In this document: in pieces, positions 55,401 through 64,000 of the stretch
How positions within the stretch are numbered: the stretch's first letter is position 1
Layout: each line of letters opens with the position of its first letter
Assembly (NCBI RefSeq): GCF_004115215.2
Contig: NC_041743.1
Span: 41,588,305 to 41,652,304, forward strand
Source of the DNA: Ornithorhynchus anatinus
Taxonomy: Eukaryota > Chordata > Mammalia > Monotremata > Ornithorhynchidae
Direction: 5' to 3'
DNA length: 64,000 nt
Notes under the pieces: generated by a model
What the model was told of the DNA's origin: nothing
What the model saw: only the letters and a program-made list of their open reading frames with translations
The model's database searches: none
Translations under genes and position numbers: made by a program

Positions 55401-58400
55401 ATATCTGTAATTTTATACGTATATCCGGAAGCTCAGTGTAGGTAGGGAAAGTGTCTTTTCATTGTTATACTGTACTCTCCCAAGCGCTTAGTATTCAAAA
55501 TACTACTGAGTGAGCATCAGCAGGAGGAAACAAACCAGAGAAAAAGAGCAGCAAAAGGCCGCAGAGCAAAAATAATCAGATGGCAAGGAATCGAGAAGTT
55601 GAGTTTCAGAGTTGCCCGAGCTGCCGGCTTCGGTTTCGCTTGGCTCCCCGGGGTGTGTCTGTCTCTCTTCCTCTCTTCTCCCCCCACCCCCAAGGAGAGC
55701 CGCCGTCGGGCCGGCGAAGGGCCGAGGATACTCACGGCCAGTTTCTCCTTGACCACGCTGGCCGTGGCGGCGATCGTACAGGCCGTGTCATGTTGTACCA
55801 CCTGGGTGAACTCTGTCAGGTCCCGCTTCATGAACTCCAACGCCTCTGTGGACTTCACGGAGAGATGCTTCTGTGAGTCCCCCCGGCCCTTTCCCCGCGG
55901 ACCGGTGGCCAGACCCTCCCCGAGCCCCCGCAAACCCCTCACCGCACTCTGGAGTCTTTCCCACTCACTCCCCCGATTATTCTCTGGGACCCCCACTTAT
56001 TCTCCGGGACTTGACCACCGGTTGTCAACCTCAGGCACCTCAGGCTCGGAGCCAAGTGTGGATGAGACGGATGGAAAACCAGGCCCATTTATTCGATCGG
56101 TCGTATTTCTCGAGTGTTCACTGGGTGCCAAACATTGTACTAGGCGCTTGGGAGAGTACAACATAACAACAAAGAGACACATCTCCCGCCCACAAGGAGC
56201 TCACAGTCTAGAGGGGGAATTTATGGCACACCGGGGTGGGGGGGAGTTGAACTCTGTGAAGGTGAACTATCGGAGATGTTTTACGGGGGACTCCCGAGAT
56301 GTCCTGAGCGAGGGGGTGAAAACGGGGCACGGGTGACAGGGAAGGGGCGGGGACCGGGAGGGCAGAAACTCTGAAGAGGTTTTATCGGAGGGCTTTACCA
56401 GCCACACGTGATCATGTGTTTTTCAAGACTCAGGCATGAGGAAATTGGCTCAAATTACCACAAAGGAGAGTTGTGGGTGGGGAGGGTCATCTTTTGTAGA
56501 CTGATGATACGGGAGGCAGCGTGGTCTAGTAGAAAGAGTCCGGGCCCGGGAGCCAGAGGATCTGGGTTCTAATCCCAGCTCTGCCACTTGTCTACTGTGC
56601 GCCCCAAGCAAGTCACTTCACTTCTCTGGGCTTCAGCTTCCTCATCTGTAATGTGGAGATTAAATCCTACTCTTTCCTACCTAGACCGTGAGTCCCACGC
56701 AGGTAAGGGACTGTGTCCCACCTGGTAACTTTGGATCCACCCAGTGCTTAGAACAGTGTGTGGCACATAGTGAAAACTTAAATACTGTAATCATCATCAC
56801 TGTGAAGTTCTCCCTCCCCCAGTACGCTGCTTGAGGGCAAGTCTTGCTTGCTCCTCAGTTCCCACTGCTTTGATTGGTGGTTAATACAGGCTGATAATAA
56901 TAATAATAGGGATGGTATTTGTTCAGTGCCTACTATGTGCCAAGCACTGTTCAAGGTAATCAGGTGGTCCCGCGTGGGGCTCACAGTCTTAATCCCCATT
57001 TGACAGATGAGGGCACTGAGGCACAGAGAAGTCAAGTGACTTGCCCAAGGTCACACAGCTAAGTGGCGGAGCCGGGATTAGAACCCATGACCTCTGACTC
57101 CCGAGCCCGGGCTCCTTCCACTGAGCCACGCCGCTTCGCATGCTGATGGACTGAGGGAAAGGGAAGAAGTTCCTGAAGAACAGGATGAGCGGACGCTGGA
57201 ACGCGTTCCCGAGGGAGGCTGTGGAATCTCCCTCCTCGGAGTTCTGCCCCGGCTGATTCAGACATTCACCAGCCGGAGGCAGGGGCCGGGCCGGACGACC
57301 TCCTAACGTTCCTTCCAGCTTCAGGATTCCTCGACCGGCAAAACCGTGACTCTTCCAACTCAACCTCCAGGAAACGGGCCAAAAGCTACTTCAATCGCTC
57401 CTTCGGCTCCTTCCACAGGAGGCCGAGAGTTAGCCTCCTCGGACTGTCCGATGCCCTTTCTAAAAACTCACAAAGTCATCAGAAGTGGAATCTGGAGTGA
57501 GAAAGTTTCACACAGAAGCTGATCGACCACAGGTTCAGGAAAGGGGAGATCTATTCAACTTTACCAGGCCAACCACAATCTGCTGAAATCATTCAGTGCA
57601 GCGTGGCCCAGTGGAAAGAGCATGGGCTGCTTTGGAGTCAGAGGTCATGAGTTCGAATCCCAGCTCTGCCACTTGTCAGCTGTGGGACTGTGGGCAAGTC
57701 ACTTCACTTCTCTGTGCCTCAGTTACCTCATCTGTAAAATGGGGATTAAGACTGTGAGCCCCACGTGGGACAACCTGATTCCCCTGTGTCTACCCCAGCG
57801 CTTAGAACAGTGCTCTGCACATAGTAAGCGCTTAACAAATACCAACATTATTATTCAGTGGGTAAAGCCCGAGCCCGGGAGTCAGAAGGACTTGAGTTCT
57901 ACTTCCGACTCTGCCACTTTTCTACTGTGCGACCTGGGGCAACTCACTTCTCCTCCTCCGGACTGGGTCCAAAATGATTAGCTTGTACTACTACTACTAA
58001 TGTTGGTATTTGTTAAGCGCTTACTATGTGCTGAGCACTGTTCTAAGCGCTGGGATAGGTACAGGCTAATCAGGTTGTCCCATGTGGGGCTCACAGTCTT
58101 AATCCCCTTTGAGGTAACTGAGGCCCTGAGAAGTTAAGTGAGTCGCCCAAAGTCACACAGCTGACCGGGTGGCGGAGCCGGGATCGGAACCCATGACCTC
58201 TGACTCCTAAGCCCGGGCTCGTTCCACTGAGCCACGCTCCTTCTCTCTTGTACCTAGTCCAACGCTTAGTGCCTGGCACATAGTAAGCGCTTCCCAGATG
58301 CCATAAAAAGAAATCAGTAAAGAAGTCAAAACTGTGGCAGACCATCACTTTGGCGGCTTCAAGAACATTCTTGAGCATCCCGCCAGGGCTTAGACCTGTC

Positions 58401-60243
58401 TTACCTGTCTTTAATGAGCATCCACTATGACATGCATCTCTGGCGCTATCTAAACAATAATTAACTTCCCAGCAGCTGGAAAGGATTGCTTTTCACCAAT
58501 TTACCTGGGATTCAATGAGCTGGGAAACTGTTTCCCAACACCGCCTCTCATACAGTTTCCAAACGCCGCCGCTCCAGCAAAGCGCGACGAGTAAAACAGG
58601 TAAAGCAGCCGAACCTCAGATCCACCGTGCCGCGGGGGAAGGAGAGGCCCAGCCGAGGGAAAGAAAACCACCCGACCCCGGGTCCCTTCACCCCGTGCTT
58701 ACCTTCTCCTTAACAGTTTGGTAGCTTTGTTGCAGCCAGCTTCTCCACCAGCCTCCATCTTCCCTGTGACAGGACAAACACATCAGGCTGAAAATGTGCA
58801 TTTCGCGCTGTAGACGGACAGCGTGGGACCCGCGGCCGACGGACGCGGTCACCAAAGCGTCGCCGAGGGCCGAGACTTTGCCAAAAACGTTTGGGCTCGC
58901 CCCTCTTTGGTCTCCTCGTTGCGCTTTGCTGGAGCGGCGGTGTTTGGAAAGAGTTTGAGAGGCGGTGTTTGGAAACGGTTTCCCAGCTAATTGAATCCCA
59001 GGTAAATTTTTGAGGGGGAAGAGCCCGGGCTTGGGAGTCACAGGTCATGGCTTCGAATCCCGGTTCTGCCACTTGTCAGCTATGTGACTGTGGGCAAGAA
59101 ACTTCTCTGGCCTCAGTGTCCTCATCTGGAAAATGGGGATTAACTGTGAGCCTCTCGTGGGGCAACCTGATGACCCTGTATCTACCTCAGCGCTTAGAAC
59201 AGTGCTCTGCACATAGTAAGCGCTTAACAAATACCAACATTATTATTATTAATCCCGGCACCCTCCCCTGTCAGCTGTGTGGGACTTGGGGCGAGTCGCT
59301 TCAGTTCGTTTAGATTGTGAACCTGTCAGTGGGCAGGGATGCTGGGTGCAGTGCTCTGCACATAGTGAGCGCTCCATATGAACTTCTCTGGGCCTCAGTA
59401 ACCTCCTCTGGAAAATGGGGATGAAGGTCGGGGGCCTGAACCAGCATGGCTCAGTGGCAAGAGCCCGGGCTTGGGAGTCAGAGGTCATGGGTTTGAATCC
59501 CCACTCTGCCACTTATCAGCTAGGGGACTGTGGGCAAGCCACTTCACTTCTCTAGGTCCTGGGTTCGAATCCCGACTCTGCCACCTGTCTGACTGTGGGC
59601 AGGTCACTTCACTTCTCTGTGCCTCAGTTCCCTCATCTGTAAAATGGGGATTAAGACTGTGAGCCTCACGTGGGACAATCTGATTCCCCTGTATCTCCCC
59701 CAGCGCTTAGAACAGTGCTCTGCACCTAGTAAGCGCTTAACAAATACCACCGTTATTATTATTCTCTGTGCCTCAGTTCCCTCCTCTGTCCAGTGGGGAT
59801 GAAGACTGGGAGCCTCCCGCGGGCCCACCTGATGCCCCTGGATCTCCCCCAGCGCTTAGAACGGTGCTCGGCACATAGGAAGCGCTTAGCAAATACCCAC
59901 AATCATGATGACGATTACAGTGAGCGCTCCGTAAAGAGGACGGAATGAATGAATGTCTCCGGGCCTCAGTGATCTCCTCTGGAAAATGGGGATGAAGGGC
60001 GGGGGCCCGCTGGTGACCCTGTATCCAGCGCTTAGGGCAGTGCTTGGCACAGAGTAAGCGCTTAACAAATACCCTGATGATGATGATGGAGGAGGAGGAG
60101 GAGGTTCTGCAGCCCCTTCCCCGTCCTGCCTGCCTGCCTGCCTGCCTGCCTCCCTCTCCCTCCCTCTCCCTCCCCGCGCCGTCTCCTTCGACCGATGGCC
60201 CGCCCGCCTGCGCGACCCACTGCGCTGCTCACCCGGCCGCCAT
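49417..60243 (-). CDS. BSDC1: BSDC1, BSD domain containing 1, 11 coding exons, 455 aa
   Basis: All exons were traced by hand and join in phase: 60243-60233, 58763-58703, 55852-55736, 54878-54711, 54588-54534, 53988-53873, 52427-52359, 52154-52073, 51322-50771, 49963-49860, 49449-49417. The protein starts [20 protein letters not shown] and ends [10 protein letters not shown], matching human BSDC1 throughout (human about 430 aa). N-terminal 1-120: conserved amphipathic region ([35 protein letters not shown]). BSD domain about residues 145-197, with the signature aromatic pair in [10 protein letters not shown]. Residues 227-410 (exon 9) are Pro/Ser-rich, disordered and longer than in human, ending [17 protein letters not shown]. 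The acidic tail has [20 protein letters not shown]. Molecular role poorly known; other BSD proteins act in transcription/repair or synapses. An inverted repeat brackets exon 2. Confidence 0.96.
50245..50365 (+). repeat. L2 3' tail in BSDC1 intron
   Basis: Reads CTTCTAGACTGTCAGCTCCT to AATAAATACGCCCGATTG. Confidence 0.8.
51520..51945 (-). repeat. MIR SINE with inserted L2 scrap
   Basis: Antisense old MIR (AATAATCACAGCTATTGTAGG), interrupted by a short L2 start (51672-51715), ending ACTTGGCTATGCCGCTTTCC. Confidence 0.65.
52555..52960. repeat. L2 pieces in BSDC1 intron 6
   Basis: Antisense old L2 end (52555-52720) and sense tails (52740-52960). Confidence 0.65.
53385..53745. repeat. L2 3' ends, antisense then sense
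   Basis: Antisense end 53385-53470; sense 3' region 53480-53745. Confidence 0.75.
55058..55515 (+). repeat. MIR SINE pieces and L2 tail
   Basis: Two overlapping sense MIR 5' halves (55058-55150 and 55155-55365, the second with an ATTATTATTATTAC tail), then an L2 tail (55370-55515). Confidence 0.7.
56085..56215 (-). repeat. L2 3' end
   Basis: Antisense: TATTCGATCGGTCGTATTTC to GAGCTCACAGTCTAGAGGG. Confidence 0.85.
56510..57135. repeat. Mon-1 pair, sense then antisense
   Basis: Sense MIR/Mon-1 (56510-56800) and antisense Mon-1 (56895-57135) facing each other in BSDC1 intron 2. Confidence 0.8.
57140..57350 (+). repeat. Old CR1/L3-type LINE 3' end
   Basis: GAGGGAGGCTGTGGAATCTCC, then GACCTCCTAACGTTCCTTCC and AGCTTCAGGATTC: the order and spacing of a CR1/L3 LINE 3' end, distinct from L2. 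Strongly diverged, so likely very old. Confidence 0.6.
57598..58300. repeat. Mon-1/MIR cluster
   Basis: Sense Mon-1 (57598-57855), sense MIR 5' part (57856-57990), antisense Mon-1 (57993-58243) nested in it, and the MIR tail after 58245. Confidence 0.75.
58498..59008. repeat. 94-bp inverted repeat bracketing BSDC1 exon 2
   Basis: Left arm 58498-58591 and right arm 58915-59008 are reverse complements with 8 mismatches and no gap in 94 positions (about 91 percent), separated by 323 bp that contain exon 2 (58763-58703). The arms contain GGCGGTGTTTGGAAA-type motifs and belong to neither Mon-1 nor L2. Confidence 0.85.
59017..60085 (+). repeat. Dense Mon-1 cluster in BSDC1 intron 1
   Basis: Sense Mon-1 copies and fragments at 59017-59255, 59256-59390, 59445-59548, 59550-59765, 59760-59935 and 59960-60085, antisense to the gene. 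Several joints fall inside the SINE core, so some are truncated or nested copies. Confidence 0.75.
60120..60180. repeat. CCTG/CCCT simple repeat
   Basis: Short TGCC then CTCC tandem run inside BSDC1 intron 1, about 50 bp from the exon 1 donor. Confidence 0.75.
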
Positions 60244-60950
60244 CTTGCCCGCATCACATCACCACTATTTACTGACCTTTGACTCCCCCCGCGGCCCCGC
60301 CCGCACCCTCCGCCTACCACGGACCCCGCCCACCCCCTGCCAATCACAGACCCCCGCCCACACCCTCCGCCAATCACAGGCCCCCGCCCACCCCCTCCCC
60401 CTATCACAGCCCTCGCCCACCCCCCACCTATCGTAGGTCCCGCCCACACCCTCCGCCAATCACAGGCCCCGCCCACACGCCATCGGCCATTCACAGTCCT
60501 CGCCCACCCCCCACCTAACGCAGGCCCCGCCCACACCCTCTGCCTATCACAGGTCCCGCCCACTCCCCGCACAATAGGTCCCGCCCGCACCCTCCGCCAA
60601 TCACAGGCCCCGCCCACACCCTCCGCCAATCACAGCCCCCGCCCACACTCTCCGCCTATCACAGCCCTCGCCCACTCCTCCAACCTATCGTAGGCCCCGC
60701 CCACACGCTCTGCCTATCGCAGGCCCCGCCCACTTCCCCCCCCACAACAGGTCCCCGCCAATCACAGTCCCCGCCCACACCCTCCGCCTATCACAACCTC
60801 CGCCTACCATAGGCCCCGCCCACACCGTCCGTCTTTCACAGCCCCCGCCCACACCCTCCGTCCATCACAGCCCCCGCCCTCTCCCTCCGTCTATCACAGG
60901 CTCCGCCCTCCTTTTGATCACCGCCCCCGGGTGTGCGCATGCGCAGGAAC
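60244..60950 (-). promoter_or_regulatory. BSDC1: BSDC1 promoter made of a CCAAT/GC-box minisatellite
   Basis: From about 60290 to 60910 the plus strand is an array of some 20 units, mostly 25-30 bp, of form CCCCGCCCACACCCTCCGCC then (A/T)ATCACAGG. Nearly every unit has a CCGCCC GC box, and six carry a perfect GCCAATCA CCAAT box (near 60338, 60369, 60453, 60596, 60626 and 60757). It begins about 50 bp upstream of the BSDC1 ATG, so it occupies the core promoter position. NF-Y and Sp/KLF binding is inferred from motifs. Confidence 0.7.
60934..60945. promoter_or_regulatory. NRF1 site
   Basis: Perfect palindrome TGCGCATGCGCA, the NRF1 consensus, at the far edge of the CpG island. Confidence 0.6.
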
Positions 60951-61083
60951 ACGAACGCTCGTTCCCGGCTGTTTCACCCTCGCCACAACCGACGGCTCCC
61001 GCAAGCTTGCTGTTCTTTCTACGGCGGCCGCGGAGGGGCAAAAGTCCCCCGGGCTCAGCAGCGCCGAGCGACGGAGGATGAGG

Positions 61084-61098
61084 ACACTAGAGGGCGCC
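61084..61098. promoter_or_regulatory. CTCF-like site
   Basis: ACACTAGAGGGCGCC matches the CTCF core consensus (CCASYAGRKGGC) except for the first base, at the outer boundary of the BSDC1 CpG island. Confidence 0.5.
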
Positions 61099-61164
61099 AC
61101 CGGGCCGGAGCGCCAGGGGATGTGGGGGGGGGGGGCAAACTGGAGGCTGCAGAATCGAAGTTTA

Positions 61165-61930
61165 ATTAATTAATTAGGGAACCTATTCGGCGCTTACGAT
61201 GTGCCAAGCACTGTTCTAAGCGTTGGGGTGGTCGAAGTTCATCAGGTTGGACACGGTCCCTGTCCCACATGGGGTTCACACTCTTAATTCTCATTTTTTA
61301 CAGATGAGGTAACTGAGGCCCAGTGAGGTGAAGTAATAATGTTGGTGTTTGTTAAGCGCTTACTATGTGCAAAGCACTGTTCTAAGCGCTGGGGAGATAC
61401 AAGGTGATCAGGTTGTCCCACGTGGGGCTCCCAGTCTTCATCCCCATTTGACAGATGAGGGAACTGAGGCCCAGAGAATAATAATAATGTTGGTATTTGT
61501 TAAGCGCTTACTACGTGCCGAGCACTGTTCTAAGCGCTGGGGGAGATACAGGGTCATCAGTTGTCCCACGTGAGGCTCACAGTTAATCCCCATTTTACAG
61601 ATAAGGTAACTGAGGCACAGAGAAGTGAAGTGACCCGCCCAAAGTCACACAGTTGACAAGCGGTGGAGTCGGGATTAGAACCCATGACCTCTGACTCCCA
61701 ACCCCAGGCCCTTTCTACTTAGCCCCAGTGCTTCTCTAAGTGACTTGCCCAGTGTCCTGGCAGTTAGAAAGATTGGACCCTGGGCAAGTCTCTCTGGTAA
61801 GTTCTCTGGACCTCAGTTACCTCATCTGTAAAATGGGAATTGAAACTGGGATTCCCCCCCCCATGGGGACTGTGTCCAACCTGATTTGCTTCGATCCACC
61901 CCAGAACCGCACCGAGTGCTTGCCACATAA
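61165..61930. repeat. Stacked Mon-1 SINEs
   Basis: Antisense Mon-1 start (61165-61334), a second (61335-61480) and a third complete one (61481-61735), each new copy beginning inside the previous one after the CAGATGAGGG(A)ACTGAGGCCCAG stretch. A sense MIR piece follows (61740-61930). Confidence 0.75.
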
Positions 61931-62215
61931 TAATAATAATGTTGGTATTTGTTAAGCGCTTACTATGTGCAGAGCACTGTTCTAAGCGCTGGGGTAGACA
62001 CAGGGGAATCAGGTTGTCCCGCGTGGGGCTCACAGTCTTAATCCCCATTTTACAGATGAGGGAACTGAGGCACAGAGAAGTTAAGTGACTTGCCCACAGT
62101 CACACAGCTGACAAGTGGCAGAGCTGGGATTCGAACTCACAAGCCCTGACTCCAAAGCCCATGCTCTTTCCACTGCGCCACGCTGCACATAGTAACCGCT
62201 TAACAAATACCATCA
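61925..62215 (-). repeat. Mon-1 SINE, full length
   Basis: Near-consensus antisense copy with a short flanking SINE tail. Confidence 0.9.
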
Positions 62216-62384
62216 TTATTAGAGGAAGAAATGGGTTTCAGTTGCAGCAGGAAAGATTTATTCGTTTAGTAGTATTTATTGAGCGCTTCCTATGTGCGTA
62301 GAGGTCAGACAGCAGAAAGAACTTCCCCTCTCCTGGGAACAGCTGAGAGAGATCATGGTAGTTTTTTGGGGAACTTGATAATAC

Positions 62385-62515
62385 CAATGTTGGTATTATA
62401 ATTATATAATTATAATTATATTATAATCATATATAATTATATTTATATATTTATAATTATAATATTTATATAATATATATAATTATATAATTATAATATT
62501 ATAATTATAATAATG
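62385..62515. repeat. AT-rich near-palindromic repeat
   Basis: About 130 bp almost purely of TATAATTATA-type units, adjoining the Mon-1 tail at 62508; probably an expanded SINE tail. Confidence 0.85.
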
Positions 62516-62766
62516 TTGGTATTTGTTAAGCGCTTACTATGTGCAGAGCACTGTTGTAAGCGCTGGGGTAGACACAGGGGAATCAGGCTGTCCCACGTGG
62601 GGCTCACAGTCCTAATCCCCATTTTACAGATGAGGGAACTGAGGTCCAGAGAAGTGAAGTGACTTGCCCACAGTCCCACAGCTGACAAGTGGCAGAGCCG
62701 GGATTCGAACCCATGACCTCTGACTCCCAAGCCCGGGCTCTTTCCACTGAGCCACGCTGCTTCTCT
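62508..62766 (-). repeat. Mon-1 SINE, full length
   Basis: Antisense: AATAATGTTGGTATTTGTTA to GAGCCACGCTGCTTCTC. Confidence 0.9.
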
Positions 62767-62879
62767 AGATCCCTCCCATCTATCTGGGCTGTGGGCAAGC
62801 ACATTCCCACCTTCCAGCAGGAAGATGGACAAGATGGCCTCCAGAGAAGAAGGCGTTCTTCATTTCTTTATGATATTCA

Positions 62880-63830
62880 TTAAGCACTGGCCCTGTGTCA
62901 ACCACTGTTAATGATAATATTGAATAATGATGGTATTTGTTAAGGGTTTACTATGTGCAAGGCACTGTACTCAGCGCTGGGGTGAATACGAGCAAATCAG
63001 GTTGGACACGGTCCCTGTCCCACGTTGGGGTTCACTGTCTTAATCTAAGCGCTACAGTCTAAGTAGGAGGGATGAATAAAGAGAACAAATCCAAGTTCAA
63101 AGGAGATGCAGAAGGGAGAGGGAGAAGAGGAAAGGTGTGTTTAGTCAGGGAAGGCTTCTTGGAGGAGATGAGCTTTTAATAAGGCTTTGAAGGAGGGGAA
63201 GAGTGACGGTCAGATATGAAGGAGGTGGGAGTTCCAGAGGCAGGATGGGGGTGAGGGGCCGGTGGCGAGATGGACGAGCTCGAGGTACAGAGGAGTAAAA
63301 TGAATTATCCAAGATCACAGAGCGGGCGAGGGGCAGAGATGGGATTACAACCCAGGTTTTCTGACTCCTAGGCCCATGTTTTTTCCACTAGGTCACGCCG
63401 CTTCTCCATTAAATAGGAATTGCCAGTGTGCTTTAAGAATATCAAATGGGGCCTGGCACCCAGAGGACTTGGAGTCTAATCCCGACTGCTGGGTGACACT
63501 GAAATGGAGGCATAATGAGTTGGTTGGCGTTATAGGAGTGGTGTGTGCGGGTTCTGTTGTGTTTGGAGCGGAGCAAAGATAGGAAATTGCGAGCCCCACA
63601 TGGGACAACTTGATTACCTTGTATCTCCCCAGTGCTTAGAACAGTGCTTGGCATATAGTAAGCGCTTAACAAAAGCTATCATTATTAAATAAGAGAGAGA
63701 GCTGAGTGAATGTCTTAAAGCCAAGGGTGAGGAGTGGCTTCTTCATTTGGCAATGGATGGGCAACCAGTTTTCTGAGGAGTGGGGAGACATGTAGAAAAA
63801 TTATTTTAGAAATACGATCCCATCTCAAGC
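62880..63830 (-). repeat. L2 3' region with SINE insertions
   Basis: Antisense L2 3' UTR blocks at 63050-63290 (GGCTTCTTGGAGGAGATGAG) and 63715-63830 (GGATGGGCAACCAGTTTTC), separated by antisense SINE parts (62920-63045, 63290-63410) and a sense SINE tail (63590-63690). Confidence 0.7.
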
Positions 63831-63929
63831 GTTACCGGTGCTTCCTCATGGGATTCCGTAAACAACAGGTTCATGTCGGTTTAAAAAAAAAGAACAACAA
63901 AAAAATTTTGACTCCTGGAGGGAAAAGAC

Positions 63930-64000
63930 CATCTGACTCCCTGTGTGCTCAATAAATACGACTGATTACTAAATGCCTGAGAGAGTACAGTATAGCAATA
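63930..64000. repeat. L2 tail fragments at window edge
   Basis: Sense L2 tail (GTGTGCTCAATAAATACGACTG) followed by an L2-like GAGAGTACAGTATAGCAATA at the end of the window. Confidence 0.6.

Noticed and set aside
1-64000. Search by eye for retroviral, LTR or other virus-like elements and CRISPR arrays
   Set aside because: No paired long terminal repeats, gag/pol/env-type frames or regularly spaced direct repeats with unique spacers were found; the tandem arrays seen are minisatellites.

Overview
The window is a piece of a monotreme genome, most probably platypus. More than half of the intergenic and intronic sequence consists of two repeat families: the monotreme MIR/Mon-1 tRNA-type SINE (internal A and B boxes, long core, tail ending in TTATTATT) and L2 LINE 3' ends (with the recurring stretches TTTATTGAGCGCTTACT and AAGCGCTTAGTACAGTGCTC). 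Dense Mon-1 plus young L2 is typical of monotremes only. I cannot tell platypus from echidna by eye.

Five protein genes are recognised by residue-level recall of their human counterparts, and exon phases were checked by hand. Left to right: the last two coding exons and 3' UTR of HDAC1 (+, 803-1160, UTR to about 2310); MARCKSL1 (-, 3918-5660) with its CpG-island promoter; FAM229A (-, 38073-38680); TSSK3 (+, 41054-47017); and BSDC1 (-, 49417-60243, all 11 coding exons). This order and orientation agree with my recollection of human chromosome 1p35, so the block looks syntenic. TSSK3 and BSDC1 are convergent. FAM229A and TSSK3 are divergent, about 2.4 kb apart.

The 35 kb between MARCKSL1 and FAM229A (6.2-38 kb) is mostly repeats and GC-rich low-complexity DNA. 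It does hold a previously unrecognised candidate gene: three minus-strand exons (29442-29393, 28455-28195, 27723-27645). They join in phase through consensus splice sites into a 129-residue Arg/Tyr/Trp-rich protein, with a TATA-like box upstream and a poly(A) signal downstream. I cannot name it. Its size and tail resemble small sperm/ciliary microtubule-associated proteins, but that is inference. The same interval has three orphan regulatory modules: a POU/E-box/MEF2/TATA cluster near 20.8 kb, a pair of RFX X-boxes at 33.9 kb and two full CREs 11 bp apart at 35.37 kb.

Other points to note: the BSDC1 promoter is built from a minisatellite of some 20 units carrying GC boxes, six of them with perfect CCAAT boxes; a 94-bp inverted repeat brackets BSDC1 exon 2; and TSSK3 intron 1 holds a young antisense L2, inserted into an older L2, with an uninterrupted reverse-transcriptase frame of about 380 codons. 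No retroviral, LTR or other virus-like element, CRISPR array, rRNA or true tRNA gene was seen.
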